Positions 53,901 to 63,272 are shown, numbered from the stretch's first letter. The stretch is 64,000 bases of DNA from Leisingera sp. ANG-M1 (GCF_000813745.1 NZ_JWLC01000013.1:63498-127497); one strand, 5' to 3'. A program made the numbers and translations. The notes: generated by a model from the sequence alone, not told the origin.

Positions 53901-54802
53901 GCGCTTTGGGGGGCGTCTTCGCGGCAGAGCGCCTGGCTCAGGCAGTGCACGCCACCGCCGCCGAGGGTGAACATCGACATGTCCGGGTCGTAGACCTCGA
54001 ACCCCAGGGCGCGCATCTTAGCGTTCAGATCCTTGGCGCCGTCCATCGACAGCACCTTGCCATCCCCCAGCGCCACCAGGTTCACACCCAGGTTCTTCGC
54101 TTCGGCATAGGAGACATCGACGATCTCGATGCCCCAGCTTTTGACGATATCCACCAGCCAGGGCTCCATCGCGTCGATGCAGGCCACTGCCAGCTTCTCG
54201 GCCAGCGGCACGATCAGCCCATCCATATGCACAAACTCGCGGCTGATCGGGGCCACCACGGCCTCCCAGCCTTCGGCGCGGACAAATTCGGCGACCTGCT
54301 CCGAACCTTCTTTCTCGGAGCGCTCACCGCAATAGCCGATCAGAACCCGGCCCGGCTCAATGATATTGAAGTCGCCGCCCTCGAAATGGCCCGCGGTAGC
54401 GAACTTCCAGATCGGGATATCATTGTCCTGATAGAATTTGATCGCGGTGGCATAATCCGCCCGGCGGCATTTCAGCTGCATATGGCAGATCAGCGCGCCC
54501 CAGGGTGTCATGGCCGAACTGTCGCGGGCGAAGAAATTGCGGTGCAGCACCTCGTCGCTGTCCAGGTAATGGCAGGTGACGCCGGCCCCCTCGTAGATCG
54601 ACACCATCTCTGAGTGCTGCTTCATCGCCAGCTGCAGGTCGAACTGCACGCCGGTCTTATGCGCATTGGCCAGAGTGCGGCCGATCAGCGGGCCGGCCTC
54701 AACCCATTTGAAATACTCCGGCTTGCCCAGCAGAACATCCGTCAGCTTGGCGTAGTCGTTGTTGATCCCCCAGCGCTTGGCCGTTGCAGTGCTTGCATCC
54801 AT
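53897..54802 (-). CDS. guanidino-modifying enzyme, amidinotransferase/arginine-deiminase superfamily
   Basis: 301 residues. The catalytic Cys lies in GGGGVHCLSQ near the C-terminus, with the usual Asp/Glu and His residues in FEGGDF and EFVHMDG. This is the superfamily of arginine deiminase, dimethylargininase and amidinotransferases. The adjacent carbamoyl hydrolase favours hydrolytic deimination over transamidination. The start at 54802 follows GGGAGG at nine bases; an upstream in-frame ATG at 54823 would put the ribosome-binding site inside the gene. Confidence 0.88.
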   Translation of the reverse strand: MDASTATAKRWGINNDYAKLTDVLLGKPEYFKWVEAGPLIGRTLANAHKTGVQFDLQLAMKQHSEMVSIYEGAGVTCHYLDSDEVLHRNFFARDSSAMTPWGALICHMQLKCRRADYATAIKFYQDNDIPIWKFATAGHFEGGDFNIIEPGRVLIGYCGERSEKEGSEQVAEFVRAEGWEAVVAPISREFVHMDGLIVPLAEKLAVACIDAMEPWLVDIVKSWGIEIVDVSYAEAKNLGVNLVALGDGKVLSMDGAKDLNAKMRALGFEVYDPDMSMFTLGGGGVHCLSQALCREDAPQSA

Positions 54803-54853
54803 GCTGCTCAACCTCCCAGTCATTACATGCTTGGGAGGAAGGATCGTTCGGGA

Positions 54854-54879
54854 TTAGCTTTTATTAAATTACAAACTAA
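54854..54879 (+). promoter_or_regulatory. possible LysR-type operator in the divergent control region
   Basis: TTAG and CTAA flank 18 AT-rich bases in the 116-base gap between the deiminase-like gene (-) and the LysR gene (+). The region is clearly AT-richer than its surroundings. A dyad with T-N11-A spacing inside would fit a LysR site, but the match is loose. Confidence 0.3.
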
Positions 54880-54918
54880 GGGACTTAACTTTTACATCCA
54901 TGCAAGTATGGTGACGCC

Positions 54919-55845
54919 ATGCTGCCGCCCGCCCTCTCCAAAGCCGACCTGCACCTGCTCTACGTCTTCTGCGCGGTGGTGGAAGCGCGCGGGTTTTCGG
55001 CGGCGCAGATTACGTTGAATGTCTCGGCTTCCACCATCTCGCGGCAGATTGCAGATCTGGAAACCCGGCTGGGCATGCGCCTGTGCCAGCGCGGGCGCAA
55101 GGGGTTCCGGCTGACGGATAAAGGCGAGATCGTCTATGCCGCCTCGCACAAGCTGTTTGCGGCGCTGGACCAGTTCGGCGAGACGGTGGACGGTACCCGA
55201 GGCAAACTGGTCGGCCGTTTGCCGGTGGCGGCGATCGACAATTGGGTGTTCAACAACGAGGCACCGATCATGAGTGCCCTGGCCGAATTCACCCGGATCG
55301 CGCCGGAGGTTGAGATCGAGATGCATTCGCTGGCTCCGGATGACATCGAGATGGCGGTGCAGGATGGCCAGATCGCGCTGGGCGTCGGGGTGTTTCACAA
55401 ACACAAGCCTGGCCTGATCTATGAGACCCTGGGATATGAACGGATTGGGCTTTACTGCAGCCGCGGCCATCCATTGTTTACCGCTGACACGCCTGCGCGT
55501 GTCGAGGAGCTGCTGCCGCAGGCCAATTTCTGCAAGCGGGCCTACCTGAACGAAGATCTGGTGGCACCGGTCTCCCGCGGGCTGCCGTCAAACGCCAGCG
55601 CGCATCAGATTGAAGGCATTGCAATGCTGGTGTTGACAGGCCGCTACATTGGTTACTTGCCCGAAAGCTTTGCCGATATCTGGGTGCGCGAGGGCCGGGT
55701 GCGCTCCGTTGGCGACGGCATGTTTGATCTTAAGTCCGAGATCAAGCTGGTGCGCAAACGCGGCGAGGAGCCGAATCTGGTGGTGAAAACCTTCATCCAG
55801 CTGGTGCGTGACGCAGCTGGGCAAACGGCACCTTTGAGATCCTGA
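54919..55845 (+). CDS. LysR family transcriptional regulator
   Basis: 308 residues. The N-terminal helix-turn-helix is visible as SAAQITLNVSASTISRQIADLETRLG, followed by the effector-binding domain with ELLPQANFCKRAYLNED. It is divergent from the guanidino cluster and probably activates it in response to the substrate or a product. No closer specificity can be given. Confidence 0.92.
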   Translation: MLPPALSKADLHLLYVFCAVVEARGFSAAQITLNVSASTISRQIADLETRLGMRLCQRGRKGFRLTDKGEIVYAASHKLFAALDQFGETVDGTRGKLVGRLPVAAIDNWVFNNEAPIMSALAEFTRIAPEVEIEMHSLAPDDIEMAVQDGQIALGVGVFHKHKPGLIYETLGYERIGLYCSRGHPLFTADTPARVEELLPQANFCKRAYLNEDLVAPVSRGLPSNASAHQIEGIAMLVLTGRYIGYLPESFADIWVREGRVRSVGDGMFDLKSEIKLVRKRGEEPNLVVKTFIQLVRDAAGQTAPLRS

Positions 55846-56075
55846 AAAGCTGCACTGCCCTTCCGGTCGTCCCGGTCCGGCGTCAGAGAATCGGGCTTTG
55901 AACAAGGCGCATTGACGGTTGCAGGCACCATACGCGCAAGCCGCATAGGTCCCGGCTGGAGCCTGCCGGCGCATGGAATTTTGCCGGTTTTGCCGGATTC
56001 TCTCCTGCATGCGGCCACAAACTGGCCGGCATTTCCCGGCACAGTTTCAGAACCAACCAGGTTCAGGAGGATCCA

Positions 56076-56975
56076 ATGCTAAGCAAACAGGTAATGCTGA
56101 CGAGCGCCATGACGCTGGCCTGCGCGCTGGGTATCGGGTTCTATATGCAGGCCTCCGGCCCGGGCTGGGTGGCTGGTCCGGTTGCGGCCGCTGACCCGCA
56201 GCTGCCCGGCGAGCCCGAAGCAGCCCAGCTGCAGATTGAGCAAATTACTCTGACGTCGGCTCCTGTGGAAGAAGAGAACGGGATCGAAGACGGCGCGGCA
56301 GCAGCCCCGGTGCAGCCCCTTCTCTGCCAGATGACAGCAACTGCCGAGGCAGCTCCGGCGGCTATGGTCAGCCTGTCGGTTTCGGCTCCATGCCGTGCCA
56401 GTGAACGTCTGACCGTGCATCACAGCGGAATGAGCTTTACGGTGAAGCTGGATGCGTCGGGCCGCTATTCCGCGCTGGTGCCGGCACTGGCACAGACGGC
56501 AGTGTTCATTGCCGAGACGGTCAGCGGCAATGGTGCCGTTGCTGTCGCCGAGGTGGAGGATATTGGCTCCATCGAACGCGTTGTTCTGCAATGGAGCGGC
56601 AGCAGCGGATTGGAAATCCATGCCCGGGAATTCGGTGCGGCATATGGCAGTGCCGGCCATGTCTGGCATGGCGCCGCAACCGGGGCTGGACAGGCCATCC
56701 GCTTGGGCAACGGCAGCCTTCTGGGAGCCCGGGTGGCAGAGGTTTACAGCCTTCCCGCCAGTCTGCCCGGCCAGTCCGGCACCGTGGCGCTTACTGCCGA
56801 GGCCGAAGTCACCGCAGAAAACTGCGGGCGCGATGTTGCCGCTCAGGCGCTGCAGCTGCGCGGCGGCCGCCTCAGCAGCCGGGATCTGGTGATGGCCATG
56901 CCTGGTTGCGATGCACAGGGCAGTTTTCTGGTGTTGAATAATCTTGTGGAAGACCTGAAAATCGCAACCAACTGA
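56076..56975 (+). CDS. unknown exported protein (299 aa)
   Basis: An N-terminal signal-anchor (MLTSAMTLACALGIGFYMQA) and a Pro/Glu/Ala-rich linker precede an extracytoplasmic region with only a few Cys residues (LLCQM, SAPCRAS, AENCGRD, MPGCDAQ). I do not recognise a domain. It is separated by 24 bases from the PstS-like/OmpA gene, so both probably act together at the cell envelope. Strong AGGAGG before the start. Confidence 0.75.
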   Translation: MLSKQVMLTSAMTLACALGIGFYMQASGPGWVAGPVAAADPQLPGEPEAAQLQIEQITLTSAPVEEENGIEDGAAAAPVQPLLCQMTATAEAAPAAMVSLSVSAPCRASERLTVHHSGMSFTVKLDASGRYSALVPALAQTAVFIAETVSGNGAVAVAEVEDIGSIERVVLQWSGSSGLEIHAREFGAAYGSAGHVWHGAATGAGQAIRLGNGSLLGARVAEVYSLPASLPGQSGTVALTAEAEVTAENCGRDVAAQALQLRGGRLSSRDLVMAMPGCDAQGSFLVLNNLVEDLKIATN

Positions 56976-56999
56976 TTTGCGGTAATTCCAGGTACCCTC

Positions 57000-58553
57000 A
57001 TGAACATGCTCCGTGCGGCCATCTGTGCCGCACTTTTTCTAGCAGCCTTCGCGCGCGCGCTTGCAGCGCAGGATGTCACGTTGTCCTCGCCCGACGGCGC
57101 GGTTGAAATCACCGGCACCCTGCTGGGGTTTGACGGCGAATTCTACCGGGTGCAGACCCAGTTCGGCGAATTGACCGTGGACGGTTCGGGCGTGGTCTGC
57201 GACGGGCCTGGCTGCCCCAGCCTGTCCGGGTTTGTGGCTGAGATCACGCTGGCCGGATCTTCGTCGATGTCCGAGGTCCTTCTGCCTGCGCTGATCGAGG
57301 GGTTTGCGCTGCGCAATGGCTATCAGACCCGCCGGGAGGCGCTGCCCGAAGGCAATTTCAGCCATGTGCTGCTGCGGGGACAGACGCCGGCTGCCCGGTT
57401 CACCTTTATCGTCAGTAAAACCGATGCTGGATTGGCTGCGCTGCTGGCTGACGAGGCCGATGTGGCGATGGCCTTGCGTGAAATCCGCCCGGCTGAGCGG
57501 GAAGCGGCACGCGCCGCGGGGCTGGGCGACCTGACAGCCCCAGGGCGCAGCCGGGTGCTGGCCCTGGATGCTTTTGTGCCGGTTGTGGCACCCAGCAACC
57601 CGGTGCGCGAGATCTCACTGCCGCAGCTGGCCCGGGTGCTTTCGGGAGAGATCACCAATTGGCAGGAACTTGGCGGCCCGGATGCGCCGGTTTCGCTGCA
57701 TCTGCCAGCCGCCGGTTCCGGGCTTGCGCAGGCCGTGGAGGACAAGCTCATGGCGCCGTTCGGGTCCGGTTTTCCAGCGGCGGCCCGCCGCCACGCCCGC
57801 AGCAGCGCGCTGGCCCGCCAGGTTCTGGTTGATCCTTTTGCGATTGGCATTGCCAGCTATGCCGAGAAGGGCGCTGCGCGGATGCTGACTTTGACCGGGC
57901 CTTGCGGTTTTGCTCTGAAGGCCAGCCGGCGGGCCGTGAAAACCGAAGATTACCCGCTTACGGTGCCGATGTTCCTGTATTTGCCGGCCCGCCGTCTGCC
58001 CAAGGTCGCCAGAGATTTCATGGCCTATGTGCGCGGCCCTGCGGCACAGGCGGTGATCCGGCGGGCAGGATTTGTGGACCAGGCGCCGGAGCTCATTCCG
58101 GTCAGCCGCCAGGGCAGCCGCCTGGCCAATGCGGTTCTGGCGGCAGAGGGGAAAGCGGGGCTGGATGAGCTGCAGCGGCTGGTCACTGCGCTGAACGGTT
58201 TGCAGCGGCTGACGGTATCGTTCCGGTTCGAGCCCGGCTCCGCCCGGCCGGACGCGCAATCCCGCAGCAATATCGAACAGCTGGCTCGGGCGCTGGAAGC
58301 GGGAGCGTATGACGCAAAAGAGCTTGTTTTTGCCGGGTTTTCTGATGGAGTGGGAGCTGCGGAAGGCAACCGGAAGATTGCGTTGAAACGGGCTGGCGCA
58401 GTGCAGGACGCAGTGATCAAGGCTGCTGAAACAGCCGATATCAGCCGGGTGAAAATCCGCACCGAAGGCTTTGGCGAAGCGCTTCCGATGGCCTGTGACG
58501 ACAGCGCCTGGGGCCGCCAGATCAACCGCCGGGTTGAGGTCTGGGTGCGGTAA
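57000..58553 (+). CDS. PstS-like phosphate-binding fold fused to an OmpA peptidoglycan-binding domain
   Basis: 517 residues: signal peptide (to about 23), a short beta-rich N-terminal part (to about 75, ITGTLLGFDGEFYRVQT), a PBP-like domain of PstS type (about 80-370, ITLAGSSSMSEVLLPALIEGF, SGEITNWQELGG), then an OmpA-like domain (about 400-515, FRFEPGSARPDAQS, EGNRKIALKRAGAV, NRRVEVWV) that binds peptidoglycan. The construct suggests a ligand-binding protein tethered to the wall. It is followed by a two-hairpin element and the convergent radC. Confidence 0.88.
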   Translation: MNMLRAAICAALFLAAFARALAAQDVTLSSPDGAVEITGTLLGFDGEFYRVQTQFGELTVDGSGVVCDGPGCPSLSGFVAEITLAGSSSMSEVLLPALIEGFALRNGYQTRREALPEGNFSHVLLRGQTPAARFTFIVSKTDAGLAALLADEADVAMALREIRPAEREAARAAGLGDLTAPGRSRVLALDAFVPVVAPSNPVREISLPQLARVLSGEITNWQELGGPDAPVSLHLPAAGSGLAQAVEDKLMAPFGSGFPAAARRHARSSALARQVLVDPFAIGIASYAEKGAARMLTLTGPCGFALKASRRAVKTEDYPLTVPMFLYLPARRLPKVARDFMAYVRGPAAQAVIRRAGFVDQAPELIPVSRQGSRLANAVLAAEGKAGLDELQRLVTALNGLQRLTVSFRFEPGSARPDAQSRSNIEQLARALEAGAYDAKELVFAGFSDGVGAAEGNRKIALKRAGAVQDAVIKAAETADISRVKIRTEGFGEALPMACDDSAWGRQINRRVEVWVR

Positions 58554-58571
58554 CCTTCATGGGGCGGGAAG

Positions 58572-58645
58572 CTCCCGCGCGTTTGTCACGGCATCAAAGA
58601 TGCCCTGCAAACCCTTGGGCCCGGCACCGCGCGGGCGCGCGGTGC
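58572..58645 (+). repeat. intergenic two-hairpin element, copy 3
   Basis: CTCCCGCGC, then hairpin GGCATC-AAA-GATGCC (58590-58604), then CCCTTGGGC, then hairpin GCACCGCGC-GGGC-GCGCGGTGC (58624-58645). It ends eight bases before the convergent radC stop. Compared with copy 1 the framing words CTCCCGCGC and CTTGGGC are kept while both stems have changed bases on both arms, which points to selection for structure. Confidence 0.55.
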
Positions 58646-58652
58646 GGCAGCG

Positions 58653-59417
58653 CTAAAGAAGCCCGTGGGCGCGGAAGCTGAGCTCGGTGGATTTACCGAT
58701 GATCAGATGGTCGTGGAGAGTGATTCCCAGGGCCGTGAGCGCGACCTGTATCTGCTCAGTCATACTGATGTCGCTGTCTGAGGGGGTGGGGTCCCCGGAG
58801 GGGTGATTATGCACTAAAATCAAGGCGCTGGCGTTCAACTCCAGGGCGCGTTTGGCAACTTCGCGGGGGTAGACGGGGACATGGTCAACGGTACCGCGGG
58901 CCTGCTCTTCGTCGGCAATCAGCACGTTTTTGCGGTCCAGGAACAGGATGCGGAACTGCTCGGTCTCGCGGTGGGCCATGGTGGTGTGGCAGTAGTCCAG
59001 AAGCGCGTCCCAGCTGGAGATCACCTGCCGTTGCATCACCCGGGCACGGGCCATGCGGTGGGCGGCGGCCTCTAGCACTTTGAGGTCAGTGATCACTGCA
59101 TCGCCGATGCCCTTGACGGTGGCCAGCCGCTCCGGTGAGGCGGTGACGACACGGTTGAAATCACCAAAAGTATCAAGCAGTTGCCGGGCCAAAGGCTTAA
59201 CGTCGCGGCGCGGGATGGAGCGGAACAGGACCAGTTCCAGAAGTTCGTAGTCCGGCATTGCGGCAGCGCCGCCCGTCATGAAGCGGTCGCGCAGGCGGGA
59301 GCGGTGGTCCTTGATGTAGGAGGGCAGGCGGCCGGCGGTCAGGGGCTGTGGGGGGGCTTCGTCGCTGCCGGGGAACAGCGGCAGGGAGACGTCCTGGAAT
59401 GAGGGGTCCTGTGCCAT
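58653..59417 (-). CDS. radC: RadC family JAMM/MPN metalloprotein
   Basis: 254 residues. A helix-hairpin-helix segment (LATVKGIGDAVITDLK) and the JAMM metal motif HNHPSGDPTPSDSD with preceding ALILV are the RadC hallmarks. Its cellular role is unclear; the old DNA-repair assignment is disputed, and a relation to recombination or plasmid/phage functions is possible. The start at 59417 is chosen because the longer frame to 59537 adds a Cys/His-rich non-conserved leader. Confidence 0.9.
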   Translation of the reverse strand: MAQDPSFQDVSLPLFPGSDEAPPQPLTAGRLPSYIKDHRSRLRDRFMTGGAAAMPDYELLELVLFRSIPRRDVKPLARQLLDTFGDFNRVVTASPERLATVKGIGDAVITDLKVLEAAAHRMARARVMQRQVISSWDALLDYCHTTMAHRETEQFRILFLDRKNVLIADEEQARGTVDHVPVYPREVAKRALELNASALILVHNHPSGDPTPSDSDISMTEQIQVALTALGITLHDHLIIGKSTELSFRAHGLL

Positions 59418-59558
59418 GGCGCCATGGTGCCGCCATCTTGGTTGAGGAAGTGTTAATGCGGGCTGCTTTGCGGCGGCAGTGAGGGGGATCTGTGTGCACC
59501 ATCTGTGCACCTCTTGTGCACCGCAGCGGTGCGGCATGGGGTGTGAAGGGGCAGTGGC

Positions 59559-59879
59559 CTATGGTCCAGTCAGCATAGAAGCGTAGAATCCTGACCAATC
59601 CTGAGGTTCCGGGAACTCAGTTTGAAACTTTTCTCTGTCATGGCGGTCCAAGACCGAGAACCACTCGCGGAAGTTTCTCATGTAATCTTCACCGCCGCCC
59701 ATACGCCAGCACATCGAAGCCCGGCCGTAGCCCGGTATCTCGTGCCAGGGTGGTACGACGGTTCCTTCCTTGACGCGCTTGTCCCACGCAGCATTTCCCT
59801 TGGCGATGACATCCTCCAAAAATGCCATGGCGTCATCAGGGATTTTGCCGTCGATGATCTTCCATTCTTTTTTGGCCAC
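59559..59879 (-). CDS. unknown conserved-looking protein (106 aa)
   Basis: Begins MAKKEWKIIDGKIPDDAMAF and ends FYASMLTGP. Rich in Trp, aromatic and charged residues (PPWHEIPGYGRASM, GGGEDYMRNFREWF), suggesting a small soluble globular protein; no membrane helix or signal peptide. It lies between dnaJ and radC on the same strand. The family is not recognised. Confidence 0.7.
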   Translation of the reverse strand: MAKKEWKIIDGKIPDDAMAFLEDVIAKGNAAWDKRVKEGTVVPPWHEIPGYGRASMCWRMGGGEDYMRNFREWFSVLDRHDREKFQTEFPEPQDWSGFYASMLTGP

Positions 59880-59894
59880 TACTGATCCTTCTTA

Positions 59895-59923
59895 AAAAGA
59901 AAGCGCCCCGGCTGGGACGCTTT
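59895..59923 (-). terminator. terminator downstream of dnaJ
   Basis: Minus strand: AAAGCG-T-CCC / GGG-G-CGCTTT with a short loop, then CTTTTT. It ends the dnaK-dnaJ transcription about 85 bases after the dnaJ stop and before the start of the 106-aa gene. Confidence 0.75.
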
Positions 59924-59972
59924 CAGAAAGCCAGAGAGTTGGCAACGCCCGGGGCTCCGCCCGTTCGGCCCT

Positions 59973-59995
59973 GAAACCGTCCCCCGGACGGTTTC
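59973..59995 (-). other. hairpin just after the dnaJ stop
   Basis: Perfect 10-base stem GAAACCGTCC / GGACGGTTTC with a CCC loop, 11 bases downstream of the dnaJ stop. It lacks a T-run, so it may be an mRNA 3'-end stabilising stem ahead of the true terminator. Confidence 0.5.
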
Positions 59996-60006
59996 CCAGA
60001 CGGGCC

Positions 60007-61164
60007 TCACCCCTTCATGCCATCCCAGAAGCTTTTCACCGAAGAGAAGAAGCTGCGGGATTCGGGGTTGGTGTTTTCCTCGGAGATCTCCTCGAACTCG
60101 CGCAGAAGCTCTTTCTGGCGGGAGGTGAGGTTCACAGGGGTTTCCACCGCCAGTTCGATGAACATGTCGCCGGTGGCGCCGCCGCGCAGTGCGGGCATGC
60201 CTTTGCCGCGCAGGCGCATCTGGCGGCCGGACTGGCTGCCTTCGGGGATCTGGACACGGCCGCGGCCGCCGTCGATGGTCGGCACTTCGATCGAGCCGCC
60301 AAGCGAGGCTTTGGCCATGCTGACGGGAACGCGGCAATAAAGGTTGTTGCCGTCGCGTTCGAACAGCGCGTGCTGGGTCACCTCGACAAAGATGTAGAGA
60401 TCGCCGGGAGGGCCGCCGCGCAGGCCGGCTTCGCCTTCGCCTGCCAGGCGGATGCGGGTGCCGGTTTCCACGCCTGCCGGGATGTTCACCGACAGCGAGC
60501 GGTCCTTTTCGACGCGGCCGTGGCCGTGGCAGGACTTGCACGGGTTCTTGATGATCTGGCCCAGGCCCGAGCAGGTCGGGCAGGTGCGCTCAACGGTGAA
60601 GAAGCCCTGCTGCGCGCGGACCTTGCCCATGCCGGAGCAGGTCGGGCAGGTGGTGGGTTCCACGCCGCCTTCGGCACCGGTGCCCTCGCAAGAGGTGCAG
60701 GAGACCGAGGTCGGAACCTTGATGGTCTTGTGCAGGCCGCCAAAAGCCTCTTCGAGCGAGACGCGCAGGTTGTAGCGCAGGTCGGCGCCGCGGGAGGCCC
60801 GCTGCCGTCCGCCGCCGCGCTGCTGGCCGCCCATGAAGTCGCCGAACAGGTCGTCGAACACGTCGGAGAAAGCGGAGGAGAAATCGCCGCCGCCAAAACC
60901 TTGGCCGCCGCCGCGCTGGCCGCCGCCGCCCATGCCGTTTTCAAAGGCAGCATGGCCAAAGCGGTCATAGGCCGCTTTTTTCTCGGCATCTTTCAGGACG
61001 TCATAAGCCTCGTTGGCTTCCTTGAACTGCGACTCGGCGTCCGGATTGTCCTTGTTCCGGTCGGGGTGCAGTTCCTTGGCCTTCTTGCGAAAGCCCTTTT
61101 TGATCTCGTCGGCGGAGGCGCCTTTGGCCACCCCGAGAACATCGTAATAATCGCGTTTTGACAT
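60007..61164 (-). CDS. dnaJ: chaperone DnaJ (type I Hsp40)
   Basis: 385 residues: J domain with HPD ([12 protein letters not shown]), G/F-rich linker ([17 protein letters not shown]), a zinc finger of four CxxCxGxG-like repeats ([32 protein letters not shown]), then the client-binding domain. It stimulates DnaK ATPase and delivers substrates. It follows dnaK by 76 bases, with a strong hairpin between. Confidence 0.98.
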   Translation of the reverse strand: MSKRDYYDVLGVAKGASADEIKKGFRKKAKELHPDRNKDNPDAESQFKEANEAYDVLKDAEKKAAYDRFGHAAFENGMGGGGQRGGGQGFGGGDFSSAFSDVFDDLFGDFMGGQQRGGGRQRASRGADLRYNLRVSLEEAFGGLHKTIKVPTSVSCTSCEGTGAEGGVEPTTCPTCSGMGKVRAQQGFFTVERTCPTCSGLGQIIKNPCKSCHGHGRVEKDRSLSVNIPAGVETGTRIRLAGEGEAGLRGGPPGDLYIFVEVTQHALFERDGNNLYCRVPVSMAKASLGGSIEVPTIDGGRGRVQIPEGSQSGRQMRLRGKGMPALRGGATGDMFIELAVETPVNLTSRQKELLREFEEISEENTNPESRSFFSSVKSFWDGMKG

Positions 61165-61189
61165 CGGTTACCCCATCTGCCGCAACGAA

Positions 61190-61222
61190 AATGGGCCGGT
61201 CCGGGGTCCGGACCGGCCCGCT
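61190..61222 (-). terminator. hairpin between dnaK and dnaJ (attenuator-like)
   Basis: Perfect 12-base stem GGGCCGGTCCGG / CCGGACCGGCCC with a 3-base loop; on the minus strand it runs into ATTTTCG. It probably reduces read-through from dnaK into dnaJ, giving less DnaJ than DnaK, or stabilises the dnaK mRNA. Confidence 0.65.
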
Positions 61223-61240
61223 ATGGCCTGAGTTTCAGGC

Positions 61241-63163
61241 TTAGCGCTTATCGTTATCCAGGTCTTCGAATTCGGCATCAACGATGTCGTCGTCGGCCGG
61301 GCCTGCGGCCTCATCTGCGGCTGCCGGTTCGTCGTCGCCGTCTGCTTCAGCCTGCGCTTTGTAGATCGCTTCACCCAGCTTCATCGCCGCTTCGGTAACA
61401 TTCTGGATGCCGGATTTGATCTTCTCGGCGGTCGATTTCTCGTTTTCCAGATCGTCCTTCAGCGCAGCAACCGCCAGTTCGATCACTTCGATGGTGGACG
61501 GGTCGACCTTGTCGCCGTGCTCCTCGACCGACTTCTCGGTGGAGTGGATCAGCGATTCGGCCTGGTTCTTGGCTTCGATCAGCTCGCGGCGTTCCTTGTC
61601 GGCTTCCGCGTTCTCCTCGGCGTCCTTGACCATCTTTTCGATGTCGTCGTCGGACAGGCCGCCCGAGGCCTGGATGGTGATCTGCTGTTCCTTGCCGGTC
61701 GCCTTGTCTTTGGCGCCGACCGACACGATGCCGTTGGCGTCGATGTCAAAGGTCACTTCGATCTGCGGCATGCCGCGCGGCGCCGGCGGGATTTCCTCGA
61801 GGTTGAACTGGCCGAGCATCTTGTTGTCGGCTGCCATTTCACGCTCGCCCTGGAACACGCGGATGGTCACGGCGTTCTGGTTGTCTTCCGCGGTCGAGAA
61901 CACCTGCGACTTCTTGGTCGGGATAGTGGTGTTGCGGTCGATCAGACGGGTGAAGACGCCACCCAGGGTTTCGATGCCGAGGGACAGCGGGGTCACGTCG
62001 AGCAGAACCACGTCTTTGACGTCGCCCTGCAGAACGCCGGCCTGGATGGCGGCGCCCATGGCAACCACTTCGTCCGGGTTCACGCCTTTGTGGGGCTCTT
62101 TGCCGAAGAATTTGGTTACTTCTTCGATGACTTTCGGCATCCGGGTCATGCCGCCGACCAGAACCACCTCGTCCACGTCGGAGGCGGACAGGCCAGCATC
62201 CTTCAGAGCCGCCTTGCACGGATCCATGGAGCGTTTGATCAGGTCAGCCACCAGGCTTTCCAGCTTGGCGCGGGTCAGTTTCATCACCAGGTGCAGCGGC
62301 TGGCCCGAGGAGGGATCCATCGAGATGAACGGCTGGTTGATCTCGGTCTGCGAGGTGGAGGAGAGTTCGATCTTGGCTTTCTCTGCGGCCTCTTTCAGAC
62401 GCTGCAGGGCCATCTTGTCCTTGGACAGATCGACGCCGTTTTCCTTTTTGAACTCGTCAGCCAGGTAGTTGACGATGCGCATGTCGAAGTCTTCGCCGCC
62501 CAGGAAGGTGTCGCCGTTGGTCGACTTCACTTCGAACAGGCCGTCGTCGATTTCCAGGATGGTGACGTCGAAGGTACCGCCGCCGAGGTCATAAACCGCG
62601 ATGGTCTGGGTGTCTTCTTTGTCGAGGCCATAAGCCAGCGCAGCCGCGGTCGGCTCGTTGATGATGCGCAGAACTTCGAGGCCTGCGATCTTGCCGGCGT
62701 CTTTGGTGGCCTGGCGCTGTGCGTCGTTGAAGTAGGCCGGCACGGTGATAACCGCCTGGGTGACTTCCTCGCCCAGGTAGGATTCTGCGGTCTCTTTCAT
62801 CTTGCCCAGGGTGAAGGCGGAGATCTGCGACGGGGAGTATTTCTCACCCTTGGCTTCAACCCAGGCGTCGCCGTTGCCGCCGTTGACGATGGCGAAGGGC
62901 ACCATTTTCTTGTCTTTGGCGACGGCCGGGTCGTCGTTACGGCGGCCGATCAGGCGTTTCACACCAAAGACGGTGTTGTCGGGGTTGGTGACAGCCTGGC
63001 GCTTGGCCGGCTGGCCGACGAGACGCTCGTCGTCGGTGAAGGCAACAATCGACGGGGTGGTGCGCGCGCCCTCGGCGTTTTCAATCACGCGGGGCTGCGA
63101 GCCGTCCATGATGGCCACACAGGAGTTGGTGGTACCCAGGTCGATGCCGATAACTTTGCTCAT
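61241..63163 (-). CDS. dnaK: molecular chaperone DnaK (Hsp70)
   Basis: 640 residues. The N-terminal [13 protein letters not shown], the phosphate loops ([15 protein letters not shown]) and [13 protein letters not shown] define the nucleotide-binding domain; the substrate-binding domain and a C-terminal acidic lid ([10 protein letters not shown]) follow. It folds and rescues proteins with DnaJ and GrpE; grpE is not in the window. Confidence 0.99.
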   Translation of the reverse strand: MSKVIGIDLGTTNSCVAIMDGSQPRVIENAEGARTTPSIVAFTDDERLVGQPAKRQAVTNPDNTVFGVKRLIGRRNDDPAVAKDKKMVPFAIVNGGNGDAWVEAKGEKYSPSQISAFTLGKMKETAESYLGEEVTQAVITVPAYFNDAQRQATKDAGKIAGLEVLRIINEPTAAALAYGLDKEDTQTIAVYDLGGGTFDVTILEIDDGLFEVKSTNGDTFLGGEDFDMRIVNYLADEFKKENGVDLSKDKMALQRLKEAAEKAKIELSSTSQTEINQPFISMDPSSGQPLHLVMKLTRAKLESLVADLIKRSMDPCKAALKDAGLSASDVDEVVLVGGMTRMPKVIEEVTKFFGKEPHKGVNPDEVVAMGAAIQAGVLQGDVKDVVLLDVTPLSLGIETLGGVFTRLIDRNTTIPTKKSQVFSTAEDNQNAVTIRVFQGEREMAADNKMLGQFNLEEIPPAPRGMPQIEVTFDIDANGIVSVGAKDKATGKEQQITIQASGGLSDDDIEKMVKDAEENAEADKERRELIEAKNQAESLIHSTEKSVEEHGDKVDPSTIEVIELAVAALKDDLENEKSTAEKIKSGIQNVTEAAMKLGEAIYKAQAEADGDDEPAAADEAAGPADDDIVDAEFEDLDNDKR

Positions 63164-63272
63164 ATTCGATCCCTTTTACTACTCAAGGCGATTACCCGAG
63201 GCCTGAACCCGTTGCGGCATCCCGGCCCCGATTGAAGTTGCGGTTTGGTCTGCACCTTGCCGCGTCCCGGCG

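Noticed and set aside
61517-63235. A 572-codon plus-strand frame over dnaK
   Set aside because: Antisense shadow of a perfect Hsp70; no ribosome-binding site at its start.
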